64,000 nt of DNA from Reichenbachiella agariperforans (GCF_900142205.1 NZ_FRAA01000010.1:62001-126000); one strand, 5' to 3'. Positions 1 to 7,872 are shown, numbered from the stretch's first letter. Numbers and translations: made by a program. The notes: generated by a model not told the origin, from the letters alone.

Positions 1-366
1 GGCAGCTAGATCTCTACGGCGAGCTTGGACATCCTTGCCACGTTCTAGCACGATAGGTTTCGCGCCCAGTTCGATACAGCGCATCGCTGCAAACAACCCA
101 GCTGGCCCTGCTCCAACGATGATCACCTCTGATTTGTCTGCCACATTGTTTTGTGGCTTTTGATACGCAAAAGGCCTTGGATCTTCACCTGCCTCGGATA
201 GTGCTATCTCTACATTGACCTGTACACGACGACTCCTCGCATCGATGGAGCGCTTGAGCAATTTCCAGTGAGCCTCTGCACCTAGTTTGTTGGTCACAAA
301 AGCAGCAAAATTCGCCTCGTCCAGCGCGATTTCTGGCTTGAGTCTATAGTTTAAAATCTTCGTCAT
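1..366 (-). CDS. NAD(P)/FAD-dependent dehydrogenase, N-terminal part
   Basis: The first 122 residues are present and the gene runs off the left edge of the window. It starts at ATG 366. Residues about 1-75 form a short alpha/beta leader domain rich in basic residues. A Rossmann FAD-binding motif follows at about residues 79-100 (VIIVGAGPAGLFAA), and an Arg-rich stretch (LERGKDVQARRRDL) continues the nucleotide fold. This leader-plus-FAD layout is typical of the COG2509-type 'uncharacterised FAD-dependent dehydrogenase' family; its substrate is not known. The gene lies 6 bp downstream of the MORN-repeat gene's stop, on the same strand, so the two probably share a transcript. Family assignment is fairly secure; function is open. 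Confidence 0.8.
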   Translation of the reverse strand, partial: MTKILNYRLKPEIALDEANFAAFVTNKLGAEAHWKLLKRSIDARSRRVQVNVEIALSEAGEDPRPFAYQKPQNNVADKSEVIIVGAGPAGLFAAMRCIELGAKPIVLERGKDVQARRRDLAA

Positions 367-372
367 GTTTCC

Positions 373-2223
373 TTATCTAACTGGCCCGTTGGTTTGGTAT
401 TTTTTGAATCCTAAGTATCCGATATTAATCCCAAAAAAAATTGGCACGTACACTCCCTCTTTCCCCTGATTAGAAAAGACATCGTCAAAACTAGGGTCTG
501 TATATTTTTTATCAATATTTCGATAGCCTATTCCGAGCCCAAAATACGCATCAATGGTAAAACCAGCGTTACCAGGATTTACCATCCAGCGATCTCCCAC
601 TTGCAGACCATAGTAGTATTTTTCTTCATTCAAAACCGTGGTTTCCCGTCCTCCGCTCGTAGGGTTAGCGGACTGAGTACTGTGTCTATCCCATTCGAAT
701 CCTATCAAATGACCAAAATAAATCATCCCGTGTTTTTGATCCAGACGGTAAAACTTTTGTTTGAACTGAATACGATGACCAGAAGTAAATACGTCTTCGT
801 TTTCCACGCCATCAAAAGAGGAATAAAAAGGGCTGCGGTGATAGGCGTAGAGCAGTTCGTACCCCAGTCGCTCCTGTATGTAGTACTCCACCGAAAACGG
901 CGCATACCCCACAAAAGTCAGCAATGGATTGGTCGCTAAGATCACTCCTTTGTACTCATTGACCACTGGGGTAAAATTCCTCGGTGCTTTCTTTTTGTGT
1001 CGGTATTCTGGTTTATCATAGTCCTCATCATTGCGACCATCATTTAGTTTTTCTTCGGTAAGGAAAACCGGATTATCGTCCTGATAGACTGGATGGTACT
1101 TCCCCGCTATCTCTCCATTTTTCTTGTACAAGGTCCACTCTCCGACTCTGCGTCCCCCTGCAATCTTACCCGTCATCTTCAAATTTCCATCCAGATAATA
1201 CCCCTGATAATCCCCAAGACCATCCAAGAACTGCGCTTCACCTTCTATATTCCCTTCTTCATCAAAATAGGTCCAACGCCCATCGTTTACACCATCCCTA
1301 AAATGCCCATTGACTTTGAGTTTTCCGCTTAGATAGTACTCATTGTACTCACCTGTCCCCTCATCGAACTCCCCGATCCCCTTCATCTCACCAGACTCAT
1401 AGAACATCTTCCAGTATCCATCCTTCTGACTATTCTTTTGCAATCCCTCAGCACTCTTTTCACCATTTTCATAGTAGTAGATCCAGTTTCCGATTGTTTT
1501 TCCTCCCTCATACCCGCCTTGCGCAGAGATTTCTCCATTCTTGAAATAGTACTTCCATGGACCTGTTTTCACCCCTTGCTTGTAATACCCCTCGGCCATC
1601 ATCTCACCTGATTCGAAGTAATACACCCACAGGCTGTCGCTCTTCCCCTCACGATTGAGCCCCTCCATTTTCAGGTTTCCGGAGACATAAAATTCTTTGT
1701 ACTGTCCTCTGCCGTTTTTGAATATGGCCTGAGCCTTCAGCGAACCACCCTCGTAGTAGAAGTTCCAAATTCCATCTTTCTTGCCATTGATGTACACCCC
1801 TTCGCTTTTGAGTCCTCCATCTTCGTAGTAGAACGTCCATGAACCCGCACGCTGATTGTCTTCAAGAATCCCCTCTGACCGCTTGTTGCCATTCTCAAAA
1901 TAATAAGTCCAAATCCCTACAGACTTGCCTAGATAAAAAGACCCCGTATTTCGGATATTGCCATTCTCAAAGTAATACACCCAGTCCCCCGTCGCGAGGT
2001 TATAAAGATACTCGCCTTCTGATTTGACTTTACCAGAGAGGTAGTAGGACTGATAGGGTCCTTTGAGTTTATTTTCTATCGTATCGTTGACGAAGAACAC
2101 CTCCTTGACAGCCGTCTTGGATTGGTCATAGTAGGTCTTTCGCTCGACCTCCTGGCCCAAACCTCGGAGCGCCAGCAGCAGCCCAACGCCCATCAATACC
2201 TGATATTTCCACTTTTCGCTCAC
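373..2223 (-). CDS. Secreted MORN/YwqK-like repeat protein with C-terminal barrel-like domain
   Basis: 616 residues. A short hydrophobic N-terminus (MGVGLLLALRGLG) suggests export. Residues about 40-400 are some 14 degenerate 22-24-residue repeats of the pattern 'GxWxYYFENGxxxxEGxY', the MORN-variant repeat of the YwqK antitoxin-like family common in Bacteroidota. From about residue 440 the character changes: alternating aromatic/polar strands (GYELLYAYHRSPFYSS, YYYGLQVGDRWMV, FTIDAYFGLGIGYR, FFGINIGYLGF) resemble outer-membrane beta-barrel strands of DUF3575-like proteins. The combination suggests an exported or outer-membrane protein with a long repeat domain. It starts 9 bp after the tryptophan 2,3-dioxygenase stop and is followed closely by the FAD dehydrogenase. 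No catalytic residues are evident; function is unknown. Confidence 0.75.
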   Translation of the reverse strand: MSEKWKYQVLMGVGLLLALRGLGQEVERKTYYDQSKTAVKEVFFVNDTIENKLKGPYQSYYLSGKVKSEGEYLYNLATGDWVYYFENGNIRNTGSFYLGKSVGIWTYYFENGNKRSEGILEDNQRAGSWTFYYEDGGLKSEGVYINGKKDGIWNFYYEGGSLKAQAIFKNGRGQYKEFYVSGNLKMEGLNREGKSDSLWVYYFESGEMMAEGYYKQGVKTGPWKYYFKNGEISAQGGYEGGKTIGNWIYYYENGEKSAEGLQKNSQKDGYWKMFYESGEMKGIGEFDEGTGEYNEYYLSGKLKVNGHFRDGVNDGRWTYFDEEGNIEGEAQFLDGLGDYQGYYLDGNLKMTGKIAGGRRVGEWTLYKKNGEIAGKYHPVYQDDNPVFLTEEKLNDGRNDEDYDKPEYRHKKKAPRNFTPVVNEYKGVILATNPLLTFVGYAPFSVEYYIQERLGYELLYAYHRSPFYSSFDGVENEDVFTSGHRIQFKQKFYRLDQKHGMIYFGHLIGFEWDRHSTQSANPTSGGRETTVLNEEKYYYGLQVGDRWMVNPGNAGFTIDAYFGLGIGYRNIDKKYTDPSFDDVFSNQGKEGVYVPIFFGINIGYLGFKKYQTNGPVR

Positions 2224-2232
2224 TCGTATAAT

Positions 2233-3198
2233 TTACTTGGATTTGAAAACCGTCCCCTCTACCCAGCTCTTGCCCCAGTCTTCTATTTCGTCTTCAGACC
2301 AAAGCTCTGGATAAAAGATAACTTTCTGAAATCTCGGTGGCAAATACTGCTGCCAGTTGGTACCACCCGTCGCAGCGATGATGTCTGGATCACGCTGTAG
2401 ATAGCGCACCGCAGATTTATAGTGCGCCAAGCGCCAGTTGACATTGGCCAGTAAGTCAAGCTGCTTCAGCAAGTCCTTAATCTCTTCACTCGTTGTACAT
2501 CCTTCATAGTCCGACTTGTATTTTGACCATATATTCTTGAATTGATAGTTGGAGGCGTGTTTCACGAACTGCTCGGCATATTTCTCCTCGAACTGGCGTA
2601 GCGTCAGGGTCTTTTTGCCCGTAGCAAGTTCGGTCGCTCCCTTCTTCCAGTACAGATGCGGGTACATCGCTTCTATGTTATTGGGATCCAAAGTGGCTCT
2701 TTGGGTTTGCTCCACCAAGTGAATCATAGAGGTACACGACAACTCGATCAAGCGCAATTGCCCCGACTGAAAACCACTCGCAGGCAATAGAGACATCCTA
2801 AACTGCAAAAATTGCTGCTGATCCATCCCGTCGATCATCACATCAAAAGAATCCACCAAATGCAGCAAATAACGATTGATACGCTTGAGTCGCATGGCAA
2901 ACCACTTTTCGTCTGGCGTGTCCAATTCTGCTATCTGCTCGATCTCGTTGAGGATCAACTGGAAATACAACTCTGTGATCTGGTGATAGATGATAAAAAT
3001 CTTTTCGTCAGGAAAATGCGTCTTCGGGTTTTGAAGGCTCAACAGTGTATCCAGATGAATGTAATCCCAGTAAGTCAAGTAATCCGCATGTAGCAGACCG
3101 TCCAAATAAGACGATAGATCCTGTCCCATGGCATCATACTTTTGCTCCAGTTTTTTGACTTGTGCTAAGATTTTAGGGTCTATAGGTTCTGCACTCAT
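2233..3198 (-). CDS. kynA: Tryptophan 2,3-dioxygenase family protein
   Basis: A 321-residue, all-helical cytoplasmic haem dioxygenase that opens the indole ring of L-tryptophan to N-formylkynurenine, first step of the kynurenine route. The N-terminal signature is visible (IFIIYHQITELYFQLILNEI, residues 67-86; His72 matches the substrate-contacting His of the family). The likely proximal haem ligand is His in NWRLAHYKSAVRYLQRD. The C-terminus carries the Gly-Thr substrate loop ATGGTNWQQYLP. Length is slightly above the usual ~280 residues. The gene is divergent from a glutaryl-CoA dehydrogenase gene, which fits breakdown of tryptophan/lysine-derived glutaryl-CoA, and it heads the operon with the MORN protein and FAD dehydrogenase. 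Confidence 0.9.
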   Translation of the reverse strand: MSAEPIDPKILAQVKKLEQKYDAMGQDLSSYLDGLLHADYLTYWDYIHLDTLLSLQNPKTHFPDEKIFIIYHQITELYFQLILNEIEQIAELDTPDEKWFAMRLKRINRYLLHLVDSFDVMIDGMDQQQFLQFRMSLLPASGFQSGQLRLIELSCTSMIHLVEQTQRATLDPNNIEAMYPHLYWKKGATELATGKKTLTLRQFEEKYAEQFVKHASNYQFKNIWSKYKSDYEGCTTSEEIKDLLKQLDLLANVNWRLAHYKSAVRYLQRDPDIIAATGGTNWQQYLPPRFQKVIFYPELWSEDEIEDWGKSWVEGTVFKSK

Positions 3199-3360
3199 TT
3201 TGGGTAGTTATTTAATGTTGCGGCTGTAAATTTGATAAGAATACATGGAAACCATCAGATAATTACACAAATTAGTCCTACATCGCCACAAGCGGTAAGA
3301 CTAGCGCTCATATCACTTTTTAACGCCAAAGAAACTCCACCCCGACAAAATAACAGCCTC

Positions 3361-4548
3361 ATGAAAAGCAACAAAACCGATTCTTTTGAATCCCCCGACT
3401 TCTACCAACTCGACGACCTACTGACCGAAGAGCACCACATGATCCGCCAGAGTATCCGAGACTTTGTCAAAAAAGAAATTAGTCCCTACATAGAGGATTG
3501 GGCTGAGCGAAACCACTTTCCCTACGAGATCGTCAAAAAGTTCGGAGAAATCGGGGCTTTCGGCCCACAACTCCCTGCGGAGTATGGAGGTGGCGGATTG
3601 GATTACATCGCCTATGGTCTGATCATGCAGGAGATCGAGCGGGGTGACTCGGGCATGCGCTCCACGGCATCCGTGCAGGGCTCATTGGTGATGTATCCCA
3701 TTTACAAATTTGGCTCAGAGGAGCAAAAACAAAAGTACCTCCCCAAACTAGGTTCGGGAGAGATGCTGGGCTGCTTTGGACTGACCGAGCCTGATCACGG
3801 CTCCAACCCTAGTGGTATGGTCTCGCACTACAAGGATATGGGTGACCACTACCTGCTCAATGGTGCCAAGATGTGGATATCCAATGCCCCCAAGGCGGAC
3901 ATAGCTGTCGTCTGGGCCAAAAACGAAGAAGGCCGCATCCATGGCCTGATCGTAGAGCGCGGTATGGAGGGTTTCAGCACACCAGAAACCCACGGCAAGT
4001 GGTCACTACGTGCCAGCTGCACAGGCGAACTCGTATTTGACAATGTCAAAATCCCGAAAGAGAACCTACTCCCCGGCAAGTCAGGTCTCGGCGCACCGAT
4101 GATGTGTCTCGACTCAGCCCGCTATGGGATCGCCTGGGGCGCTATCGGTGCTGCGATGGACTGCTACGACTCGGCGCGACGCTATGCGCTGGAGCGTCAT
4201 CAGTTTGGTAAACCGATTGGTTCCTTCCAACTGATCCAAAAAAAGCTCGCAGAGATGCTCACCGAGATCACCAAAGCCCAACTCCTCAACTGGCGCTTAG
4301 GCTCCCTGATGAACGAAGGCAAAGCGACCACCGCACAAATCTCCCTCGCCAAAAGAAACGCTGTAGCCACGGCGCTAGACATAGCGCGAGAAGCCCGACA
4401 AATCCACGGCGGCATGGGCATCACAGGAGAGTACCCCATGATGCGCCACATGATGAACCTAGAATCCGTCGTGACCTACGAAGGCACCCACGACATTCAT
4501 CTGCTGATACTGGGACATGAGATTACGGGGATCTCGGCGGTAAAGTGA
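3361..4548 (+). CDS. gcdH: Acyl-CoA dehydrogenase, probably glutaryl-CoA dehydrogenase
   Basis: 395 residues from ATG 3361 (MKSNKTDSFESPDFY). An upstream in-frame extension to 3232 exists but is not conserved-looking. The acyl-CoA dehydrogenase fold is complete: N-terminal helical domain (RDFVKKEISPYIEDWAER), FAD/substrate beta domain (CFGLTEPDHGSNPSGM, KMWISNAPKAD), and C-terminal helices (ERHQFGKPIGSFQLIQ, ARQIHGGMGITGEYP). The catalytic base is Glu374 in TYEGTHDIH. The early EERGDSGMRSTASVQGSL-like stretch (here QEIERGDSGMRS) and catalytic-Glu context resemble glutaryl-CoA dehydrogenases, which oxidatively decarboxylate glutaryl-CoA to crotonyl-CoA. Its divergent neighbour kynA supports that role. 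A TAAATTTG element at 3227-3234, with TTTG at 3199-3202, is a candidate promoter although the 24-nt spacing is long. Confidence 0.88.
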   Translation: MKSNKTDSFESPDFYQLDDLLTEEHHMIRQSIRDFVKKEISPYIEDWAERNHFPYEIVKKFGEIGAFGPQLPAEYGGGGLDYIAYGLIMQEIERGDSGMRSTASVQGSLVMYPIYKFGSEEQKQKYLPKLGSGEMLGCFGLTEPDHGSNPSGMVSHYKDMGDHYLLNGAKMWISNAPKADIAVVWAKNEEGRIHGLIVERGMEGFSTPETHGKWSLRASCTGELVFDNVKIPKENLLPGKSGLGAPMMCLDSARYGIAWGAIGAAMDCYDSARRYALERHQFGKPIGSFQLIQKKLAEMLTEITKAQLLNWRLGSLMNEGKATTAQISLAKRNAVATALDIAREARQIHGGMGITGEYPMMRHMMNLESVVTYEGTHDIHLLILGHEITGISAVK

Positions 4549-4569
4549 CTCAATCTAACTAACTACATT

Positions 4570-5682
4570 ATGACAGATATTTTTACTTATCTAATAGGAG
4601 CTGGAGCCAGTGCAGAAAAGATTCCTGTAGTTTCTCAATTCCATAGCAAACTCATAGAGTACAGAAATTTTTTCGAAAATAAAAACATTGACTGGGAGAA
4701 CCCATCTACCGATTCTCTCCAAACATCCCGAAAAATCAAACAAAGAGTTATCGAAGAATTAAATAAACTCATCGTTTTAGTTAACGGGCATTTTTCAATT
4801 GACACAATAGCAAAAAAATACTACTTCGCAGGGTTAGAAAATGAATACAAAACTCTTAAGTTTTTAATCAATGAGTTTCTGACCTACACGGAAATAACCA
4901 AAGGAGTTGATAGAAGATATGACCCTTTCTTAGCTTCCATCCTATCTAAAAGTAATGATGGACAAATTCATTTCCCTTCAAATATCCGAATATTAAGCTG
5001 GAACTATGATCGGCAATTTGAATATGCTAGCTCTCAATTCTTGAATGATTTTGATAATAGATCTGTTCAAGAGAAAATCAATGTATTTCCTGGGCCTGAC
5101 CCTCATAAAGTTGCTACTGATGACTTTTCAGTATTTAAGTTAAATGGGACAATTGGAAATTTAACAGATGATAAAGGAGTCAATACTTATAGAAGCCATA
5201 TACTTGATTTAAGCTTTATTGGAAACAAACTCCAAGAAGAAGATTTAGATCGAATTTTCACAAAAACATTAGAACGATATTCTCAATTATCCTCAGCATC
5301 TAATTTTTTCAACGACAATATTGAATACTCATGGGAAGATAAACCACATGTTGAAAATGTAAGAAAACAAGCAGTAGCAGCTACGAAAAACACCAAACAC
5401 CTAACAATAATTGGTTACTCATTCCCTACTTTCAACAGACAAGTAGACAGAGAAATTCTTTCATCAATGAGTAATCTCAAAAAAATATTCATTCAAGCTC
5501 TCCCAGATCATATTGCAGGAATTGAAGAACGACTTAGAGCTACAATTGGTGAAAATAGAATCAAAAACAAAAGGATAGAGATTCATCAGATTCAAGATGT
5601 GAGTGAATTTCATATTCCCTTCGAGTATGATTTTGGGGAAGATAAACGAAGGTCAATTACAGGAACTGTTATTACTTTCTAA
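4570..5682 (+). CDS. SIR2-like NAD-binding fold protein, His-less variant
   Basis: 370 residues. The N-terminus has the SIR2 nucleotide-binding loop (YLIGAGASAEKIPV, residues 7-20). ILSWNYDRQFE (141-151) matches the T/S-x-N-Y-D motif of bacterial SIR2-like proteins. FKLNGTIGN (189-197) sits where those proteins carry the catalytic His (KLHG); here it is Asn192. A late TIIGYSFPTFNRQVD segment matches the second nucleotide-contact region. Bacterial SIR2-like proteins of this kind include NAD-depleting anti-phage effectors, so a defence role is possible, but loss of the His argues against ordinary NADase activity. The gene is clearly more AT-rich than gcdH before it and murA after it, suggesting acquisition. 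No partner defence gene is adjacent; yciI starts 16 bp later. Confidence 0.65.
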   Translation: MTDIFTYLIGAGASAEKIPVVSQFHSKLIEYRNFFENKNIDWENPSTDSLQTSRKIKQRVIEELNKLIVLVNGHFSIDTIAKKYYFAGLENEYKTLKFLINEFLTYTEITKGVDRRYDPFLASILSKSNDGQIHFPSNIRILSWNYDRQFEYASSQFLNDFDNRSVQEKINVFPGPDPHKVATDDFSVFKLNGTIGNLTDDKGVNTYRSHILDLSFIGNKLQEEDLDRIFTKTLERYSQLSSASNFFNDNIEYSWEDKPHVENVRKQAVAATKNTKHLTIIGYSFPTFNRQVDREILSSMSNLKKIFIQALPDHIAGIEERLRATIGENRIKNKRIEIHQIQDVSEFHIPFEYDFGEDKRRSITGTVITF

Positions 5683-5698
5683 CACTAATTTCAAATCA

Positions 5699-5986
5699 AT
5701 GCACATCATTTCTCTGACTTACAAAGTGCCGCTGGAGCAAGTAGACCAACATCTCAACGAGCACATCGACTACCTCAGCGAGCAGTATAGATTGGGACAT
5801 TTTCATGCGTCTGGAAGGAAAGTCCCAAGGACAGGTGGCATCATCCTATCCATGCTGTCTGACAAAGCCCAATTGCTCCGTATCATCGAGCAAGACCCGT
5901 TCAAGATTCACGGTCTAGCCGATTATGAGCTTACCGAATTTGTAGCCAGCAAAACCTGCAAAGAATTGAGATTCTTGGTGGAGTAA
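5699..5986 (+). CDS. YciI-family protein
   Basis: 95 residues from ATG 5699. The ferredoxin-like YciI/YCII fold is recognisable: first strand HIISLTYKVPLEQVD, the helix HLNEHIDYLSEQYRLGHFHASGRK, then GGIILSMLSDKAQLLRIIEQDPFKIHGLADYELTEF. YciI proteins have a conserved His/Asp pair and are suspected small hydrolases or ligand binders; the substrate is unknown. In base composition it resembles the chromosome rather than the SIR2 gene before it. The last 43 bp are repeated at 6652-6694 beyond the toxin-antitoxin pair with two mismatches, a pattern expected if an element integrated at the 3' end of this gene while keeping it intact. Confidence 0.85.
   Translation: MHIISLTYKVPLEQVDQHLNEHIDYLSEQYRLGHFHASGRKVPRTGGIILSMLSDKAQLLRIIEQDPFKIHGLADYELTEFVASKTCKELRFLVE
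5944..5986 (+). repeat. 43-bp direct repeat, copy A (3' end of yciI)
   Basis: This is the terminal part of the yciI coding region including the stop codon. It matches 6652-6694 at 41 of 43 positions. The two copies bracket the toxin-antitoxin pair. Copy A is part of a functional gene, so it is the probable ancestral copy. Confidence 0.85.
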
Positions 5987-5992
5987 TCATTA

Positions 5993-6025
5993 ATTGATGC
6001 TAAGTGTTCAGCATCAATAAATTTT
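5993..6025. terminator. Stem-loop between convergent yciI and toxin gene
   Basis: ATTGATGCT (5993-6001) pairs perfectly with AGCATCAAT (6010-6018) around an 8-nt loop and is followed on the plus strand by AAATTTTT. It overlaps the toxin gene's stop codon and can serve as a terminator for the plus-strand yciI transcript; whether it also ends the toxin transcript is less clear. Confidence 0.6.
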
Positions 6026-6316
6026 TGGCTCTTGTTTTACATGCCGAACCCGCAGGATTCTGATTTGCTTTTCTGTAACTCTATAAGCCACACGACAGGA
6101 GTGTTTCTCAAAAGCTCTATGATCGCCTTGATTTTGCTCCTTAAACTTATCTAAAGCATACTTCTCGGGATGATCAGCGAGTTGACGAGCGATGGCAAAA
6201 ATCTCATCTCTTACTTTTTCCGCACTTTGGGGAGAATCTTCTTTGATATACTGATATATTCTTTTGAGGGATGACTCTGCGGATTTGTTCCATACCACAG
6301 CTGGTTTATTTACCAT
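6014..6316 (-). CDS. RelE/ParE-family toxin
   Basis: 100 residues. The pattern VVWNKSAESSLKRIYQYIKED (paraphrased by its key residues W9, S12, L16, I19) followed by SAEKVRDEIFAIARQLADHPEKYALD and a C-terminal RAFEKHSCRVAYRVTEKQIRILRVRHV is the ParE/RelE fold. ParE toxins poison DNA gyrase and RelE toxins cut mRNA; the sequence alone does not say which. The gene overlaps the upstream antitoxin gene by 7 bp, the usual translationally coupled order. The pair lies between two 43-bp direct repeats, so it looks like a recently inserted cassette. Confidence 0.85.
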   Translation of the reverse strand: MVNKPAVVWNKSAESSLKRIYQYIKEDSPQSAEKVRDEIFAIARQLADHPEKYALDKFKEQNQGDHRAFEKHSCRVAYRVTEKQIRILRVRHVKQEPKIY

Positions 6317-6525
6317 GATTTGGATCTACTTTCTACTTCTTGCTGAGTATAGTATTCCCCTTTATCAATGGCAGCATCCGCCTCGTCCAGTTCCTTGTTA
6401 TATTGTTGGATACTGACACGCTGATGTTCCTCTTTCCACTTAGCTAGTTCTTTGATTATTTCTTGATCATGAACAGTAGCCAGCCACTCCAATAATTCCA
6501 GTTTTAAAGCTTGTGCAGTACTCAT
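6310..6525 (-). CDS. Antitoxin of the ParE-type module
   Basis: 71 residues, acidic, helical. The N-terminal part (ALKLELLEWLATVHDQEIIKEL) is a helix pair seen in many Bacteroidota addiction-module antitoxins. The C-terminal part (ELDEADAAIDKGEYYTQQEV) is the segment that would wrap the toxin. It precedes and overlaps the toxin gene by 7 bp. Such antitoxins usually repress their own promoter; no clear operator is visible in the AT-rich DNA before the ATG at 6525. Confidence 0.8.
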   Translation of the reverse strand: MSTAQALKLELLEWLATVHDQEIIKELAKWKEEHQRVSIQQYNKELDEADAAIDKGEYYTQQEVESRSKSW

Positions 6526-6651
6526 TTCAAAAATGTTTTTCTACAAAGTAACGATTTTTTTAGTGTATTTAAAGAGGAGAGCAGAGCAATCGCATATAAA
6601 CTTGTCATCTCCTGAATTAGCTTACATCAAATGCATGACAGACTCTATAAA

Positions 6652-6694
6652 AGCCAGCTAAACCTGCAAAGAATTGAGGTTCTTGGTGGAGTAA
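6652..6694 (+). repeat. 43-bp direct repeat, copy B (orphan yciI 3' end)
   Basis: This matches the end of yciI (5944-5986) at 41 of 43 positions, including the stop codon, but has no yciI reading frame in front of it. It marks the right boundary of a 708-bp segment (5987-6694) holding the toxin-antitoxin pair. Confidence 0.85.
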
Positions 6695-6787
6695 GAGGTA
6701 TAACCTTCCCCCTGAAGCCTTTTGATTATATAAAACAGAATATTATTCTGCTACGAAAGCATTTCAACCTTCCTGACAAATTTTATT

Positions 6788-6940
6788 TCGTACCGGAAGA
6801 CTTTTGTACGTCCCGGCACTGTCGAGGGTCTTCCCGGGAGACTTTGCCCCCTTCCCGGAGGACTTGTGACCCTTCCCGGGAGAGCTTGACCCCTTCCCGG
6901 GAGACTTTGACCCCTTCCCGGAGGACTTTCACCCCATCCT
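6788..6940. repeat. 21-bp-period tandem repeat array
   Basis: Five clear units start at 6830, 6851, 6872, 6893 and 6914, each beginning CTTCCCGG(G/A)(A/G)GA and ending near TTGACC. Degenerate units flank them on both sides (about 6788-6829 and 6935-6940). The core contains the self-complementary CCCGGG. It is markedly more GC-rich than its surroundings. The units are contiguous, with no spacers. It lies just after the orphan repeat copy B and before a terminator-like hairpin. Confidence 0.85.
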
Positions 6941-6979
6941 GCATCGATTTTCGGCAGTTTTTGTAGTATCCTAAAACAC

Positions 6980-7019
6980 AAAAACCCTGATTCCAAACAT
7001 ATAAGAAATCAGGGTTTTA
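6980..7019. terminator. Strong stem-loop, probable bidirectional terminator
   Basis: AAAACCCTGATT (6981-6992) pairs perfectly with AATCAGGGTTTT (7007-7018) over a 14-nt loop. A-rich before and T-rich after, it can work in both directions. On the minus strand it would end transcription coming from the DUF2911 gene. Confidence 0.7.
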
Positions 7020-7141
7020 CGTTTCGACCTTAGGGTCAGGTTTGATTTATGAGGATTCTACATTCATGTAAATAAACCTTTCATCTCTATGATGCTGTTT
7101 ATCCATGAATAGTTGCATTCGCTCAAATATTTTTTCCTCTA

Positions 7142-7672
7142 TCAACTCGTGATGGGCACTTTGACTTGGACGTCATCCCATATCAAAACCATCTCCGTCC
7201 CCTGCTCTGTCTGAGGAAACTGAATCACAAACTGCTCCTGACAGCAGGGGTAGGCCTCACTAGGCACTTCGACACGCAGCACGTCCAGCGCAGGATCAGG
7301 CTCCCAGTAGCCCCATTTTTCCAATTCCGAATTGAGAACGACTGTCCACATCTCTTGACCAGGCACAGTATAGAGTCTATAGCTCCCAGCCTTCACCATC
7401 TCTCCTCCGAACACTACATCCTGACCAAAAGAAATGATCGTCGGTTCGTTGGCACCTGTTCGCCAGTAGGTATCGTAGGGCAAAAGATCACCAAACACGT
7501 CGCGTCCTTTTTTGAAAGGTCGGCAATAGTCTACTTTGATGTTCAAGTCGTTTTGTGTGAAAGTCGCCAAACCTGGAGGGCTATGCTGCTTGGTAGTCAG
7601 GATTCCATACATCACGAAGGTTCCAAATAAGATCACAACAGACCCCAGCACCCATAGAATTTTCTTTAGCAT
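7142..7672 (-). CDS. DUF2911 domain protein, membrane-anchored
   Basis: 176 residues. One N-terminal membrane segment (residues 4-26) anchors it to the inner membrane or directs export. The rest is the DUF2911 domain: VDYCRPFKKGRDVFG, YDTYWRTGANEPTIISF, VKAGSYRLYTVPGQEMWTVVLN. This family is common in Bacteroidota, is predicted to be an all-beta periplasmic domain, and has no established biochemical role. Two cysteines near the C-terminus (PCCQEQ) are adjacent. The gene stands alone; about 200 bp of AT-rich DNA separates its start from DUF4290. Confidence 0.85.
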   Translation of the reverse strand: MLKKILWVLGSVVILFGTFVMYGILTTKQHSPPGLATFTQNDLNIKVDYCRPFKKGRDVFGDLLPYDTYWRTGANEPTIISFGQDVVFGGEMVKAGSYRLYTVPGQEMWTVVLNSELEKWGYWEPDPALDVLRVEVPSEAYPCCQEQFVIQFPQTEQGTEMVLIWDDVQVKVPITS

Positions 7673-7872
7673 AATCAGATATTAATCGTTAAGTCTCAAC
7701 ACAAACTAGGTTAATGTCGCAAAGGTTGCAATTCCATCAAAGATTGCTAGGATTAATTCCAAATGCACTTCTACTCCGAGTTTGTTTGTCCTCAAAATGC
7801 ATATTAATTTGATTCTCCTATATTATTTGGGTTAAAAGATTAATTTTGGCTCTTTGATATATCATAACACAC

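Larger units (their letters stand above)
6526..7141. other. 616-bp non-coding stretch with repeats and a terminator
   Basis: No credible gene. It holds the toxin-antitoxin promoter region, copy B of the yciI 3' end, a 21-bp-period GC-rich array, and a strong stem-loop. Open frames through the array on both strands simply reflect the 21-bp (7-codon) period. The final ~120 bp before the DUF2911 gene's stop show nothing I can identify. Confidence 0.7.

Noticed and set aside
3232-3360. N-terminal extension of the acyl-CoA dehydrogenase
   Set aside because: Family alignment begins shortly after ATG 3361; the extension overlies the divergent promoter region.
6788-6940. CRISPR array
   Set aside because: Units are contiguous, with no unique spacers, and no cas genes are present. 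The same applies to the 41-bp array at 63833.
6631-6996. Reading frames on both strands through the 21-bp repeats (112 and 82 residues)
   Set aside because: They exist only because the 21-bp period keeps a frame open; they have no start context, no flanking conserved sequence and one of them begins in the orphan yciI copy.
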